DNA of 64,000 bases from Flavobacteriales bacterium UBA720 (GTDB lineage: Bacteria > Bacteroidota > Bacteroidia > Flavobacteriales > Weeksellaceae). The notes under the pieces are model-generated. The model was not told where the DNA came from, made no database searches, and saw only the letters and a list, made by a program, of their open reading frames with translations. Where the stretch lies: contig DBLQ01000098.1 in the NCBI GenBank assembly GCA_002297505.1, positions 86,351 through 150,350 on the forward strand, in the 5' to 3' direction. The stretch's first letter is position 1; each line of letters begins with the position of its first letter. Both the position numbers and the translations under genes were made by a program. This document shows positions 63,601-64,000 of the stretch, in pieces.

Positions 63601-64000
63601 GGAGAAACGCTTACAAAGTCATTGAGTCCATCAAAAGCTTTGAAGGTCTGGAAAATCTTCCGATTATTATTTTTACGGAACAGAATCTATCAAGCGCTGA
63701 AGAGTTAAAGATCAAACAATATGCTGATTCCATTGTAGTAAAAACCGCACATTCTTATCAGAGAATCCTGGATGAGGTTGGTCTGTTTCTGCATCTGGTT
63801 GAACAAAAGAGTAGTACTTCCCATAATATACGGAATAAGACCATGGGATCACTGATGGAAGTTTTGAATGGGAAAAAGATTCTGGTAACAGATGATGATG
63901 TCAGAAATATTTTCGCACTGACAAAGGTGTTGGAGAAATATAAAGTGGAGGTAATTGTGGCTATGGACGGTGTCCAAGCCTTAGAAAAGATTGAAGAATA
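60618..64000 (+). CDS. Large hybrid sensor histidine kinase (3' end cut by window)
   Basis: Open from the ATG at 60618 to the window end (1127 residues). Order: membrane helix, CHASE3-like sensor (about 30-175; LIDAETGSRAYQLTGKE), membrane helix, HAMP (about 205-270), GAF (about 300-430), a long coiled coil, HisKA with His535 (FLANMSHELRTPLNS), HATPase_c (NLLSNALKFT, GTGLGLSIS), a first receiver with Asp868 (ILLDVQLPVKDGW), a second, degenerate-looking receiver (about 940-1060; VIFDMGENRRN) and a third starting at about 1087 (ILVTDDDVRNIF). This is the layout of BarA-like hybrid kinases. Confidence 0.93.
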   Translation, partial: MPKKIKRNLQWGVGVSLLILIASSAASYLSIQKQMAYRESVVKSRKSMIAVKDVLIALIDAETGSRAYQLTGKEIFLEPYDRGILEYQKALEQAASLGISDEKQLERLGALQENADTNIKTIKFFVENKRRGISMTQAEMLMGKNSMDSSRKIVKDFVQYEEKRLTIKNKDLDTTSHTTVLFIVFSSLAGIIVTLFFYIKLRNDLVRRDQLEKELRAKDLEITRRVNVIQQVAGRVSNGDYSQKIADEYEGDLGDLVDSLNHMTDSLRIAFDKINKSDWMQTGLVRLNERLVGNKSVKEISSDSLHQLIEYADCINGAIYLMDDGKLRLSSYSGLEKNMKQTFDPGEGMVGQVYLQKQAQAYNHLAQEDFVATFASSAIKVRAILLVPIIWDRLTFGVIEVSSNEDFNQDKIDYFVESARNIAIALRAARGRAKEQRLLEETQAQSEELQVQHSELENLNTELEAQTQKLQASEEELRVQQEELMQTNTELEERSKMLEEKNQLIAERNIEIQRKAEELALSTQYKSEFLANMSHELRTPLNSILLLSRLMGENPEENLTEDQLESAKVIQSAGSSLLTLIDEILDLAKIESGKMSLEYEEVEISEVVKDLKNLMNPLVNNKGIKFHVKIEDNLEKSLQTDRLRLDQVLRNLLSNALKFTKEGSITLTVKKDPESNDFISFSVKDTGIGIPEDKQKIIFEAFQQADGSTQRKFGGTGLGLSISREIAKLLGGRLDLTSQVNAGSEFSLTIPISESVRENQTVLLMNTDQDLIDVIIEDAEEIKNIIDYEEGNVTSAFSHLEIPEDVEDDRSRISKDDKVILIVEDDTNFAKALLKFARMQNYKGVVVVRGDQALSAAIEYHPNAILLDVQLPVKDGWQVMDELKSNSTTKPIPVHMMSSLHVKKESLMKGAIDFINKPVAMEQMTDIFRKIEEALSRSPQKVLIVEENAKHARALSYFLSDFDISLSVEDTVKDSVRAFNEDGVDCVIFDMGENRRNAYKVIESIKSFEGLENLPIIIFTEQNLSSAEELKIKQYADSIVVKTAHSYQRILDEVGLFLHLVEQKSSTSHNIRNKTMGSLMEVLNGKKILVTDDDVRNIFALTKVLEKYKVEVIVAMDGVQALEKIEE

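Overview
The window is a chromosomal segment of a Flavobacteriia bacterium, most likely Chryseobacterium or a close Weeksellaceae relative. The evidence is the gene families present (DPP11-type S46 peptidase, DUF5723 and TonB-receptor-like barrels, DUF4349 lipoprotein, core-MetE with DUF1852), promoters that fit the Bacteroidota TAnnTTTG -7 box, the lack of obvious Shine-Dalgarno sequences, and an AT-rich sequence with short UTRs. Both strands are used in small operons, many closed by clear hairpin-plus-T terminators.

Layout. 1-3.1 kb: MarR regulator (cut by the window edge) with a palindromic candidate operator, then an FecCD-type ABC permease/ATPase operon headed by a TlpA-like lipoprotein. 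3.2-9.7 kb: 2Fe-2S flavin reductase, SanA-like protein, secreted TPR protein, DUF4349 lipoprotein, prfC and small hypotheticals. 9.7-12.3 kb: a RAYT (REP-associated tyrosine transposase) followed by five long inverted-repeat REPIN-like units with a mosaic higher-order structure. 12.3-33 kb: mostly metabolic and envelope genes: Crp-like regulator with a CRP-type palindrome in front of a DJ-1/PfpI gene, M16 and S46 peptidases, aguB-aguA (agmatine to putrescine), MFS exporter, a methyltransferase, a hypoxanthine-DNA-glycosylase-like protein, aroE, aldo/keto reductase, a PAS histidine kinase/response regulator pair, and an APC permease.

33.1-39.2 kb is the most unusual region. Three consecutive transcription units each start with the same DNA module: a GACA-N5-TGTC inverted repeat exactly 25 nt from a TAnnTTTG-like -7 box, with the ATG 14-18 nt further on. 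Unit A has three unknown small proteins and a PD-(D/E)XK nuclease. Unit B has two related winged-helix-like proteins, a duplicated zinc-ribbon protein, a DEDDh exonuclease and a protein resembling the uracil-DNA-glycosylase fold. Unit C is a single WYL-domain regulator. This looks like a co-regulated nucleic-acid-processing, possibly defence, system that I do not recognise.

39.4-44.3 kb: a 989-residue TPR protein and a beta-barrel protein. 44.3-49.5 kb: a small integrated element at tRNA-Arg(UCG). Its serine recombinase reads antisense through the tRNA to find its stop codon. It carries a PIN-like protein, a TraB/ChaN-like protein, a hypothetical, and decayed DNA. 49.5-52.6 kb: an Lrp regulator divergent from a folate-independent methionine synthase pair (DUF1852/MesX and core-MetE/MesD). 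52.6-64 kb: small membrane and hypothetical proteins, a Tat-exported SDR, a DUF305 protein, a long decayed gap, and two adjacent sensor kinases, the second a large hybrid cut by the window end.
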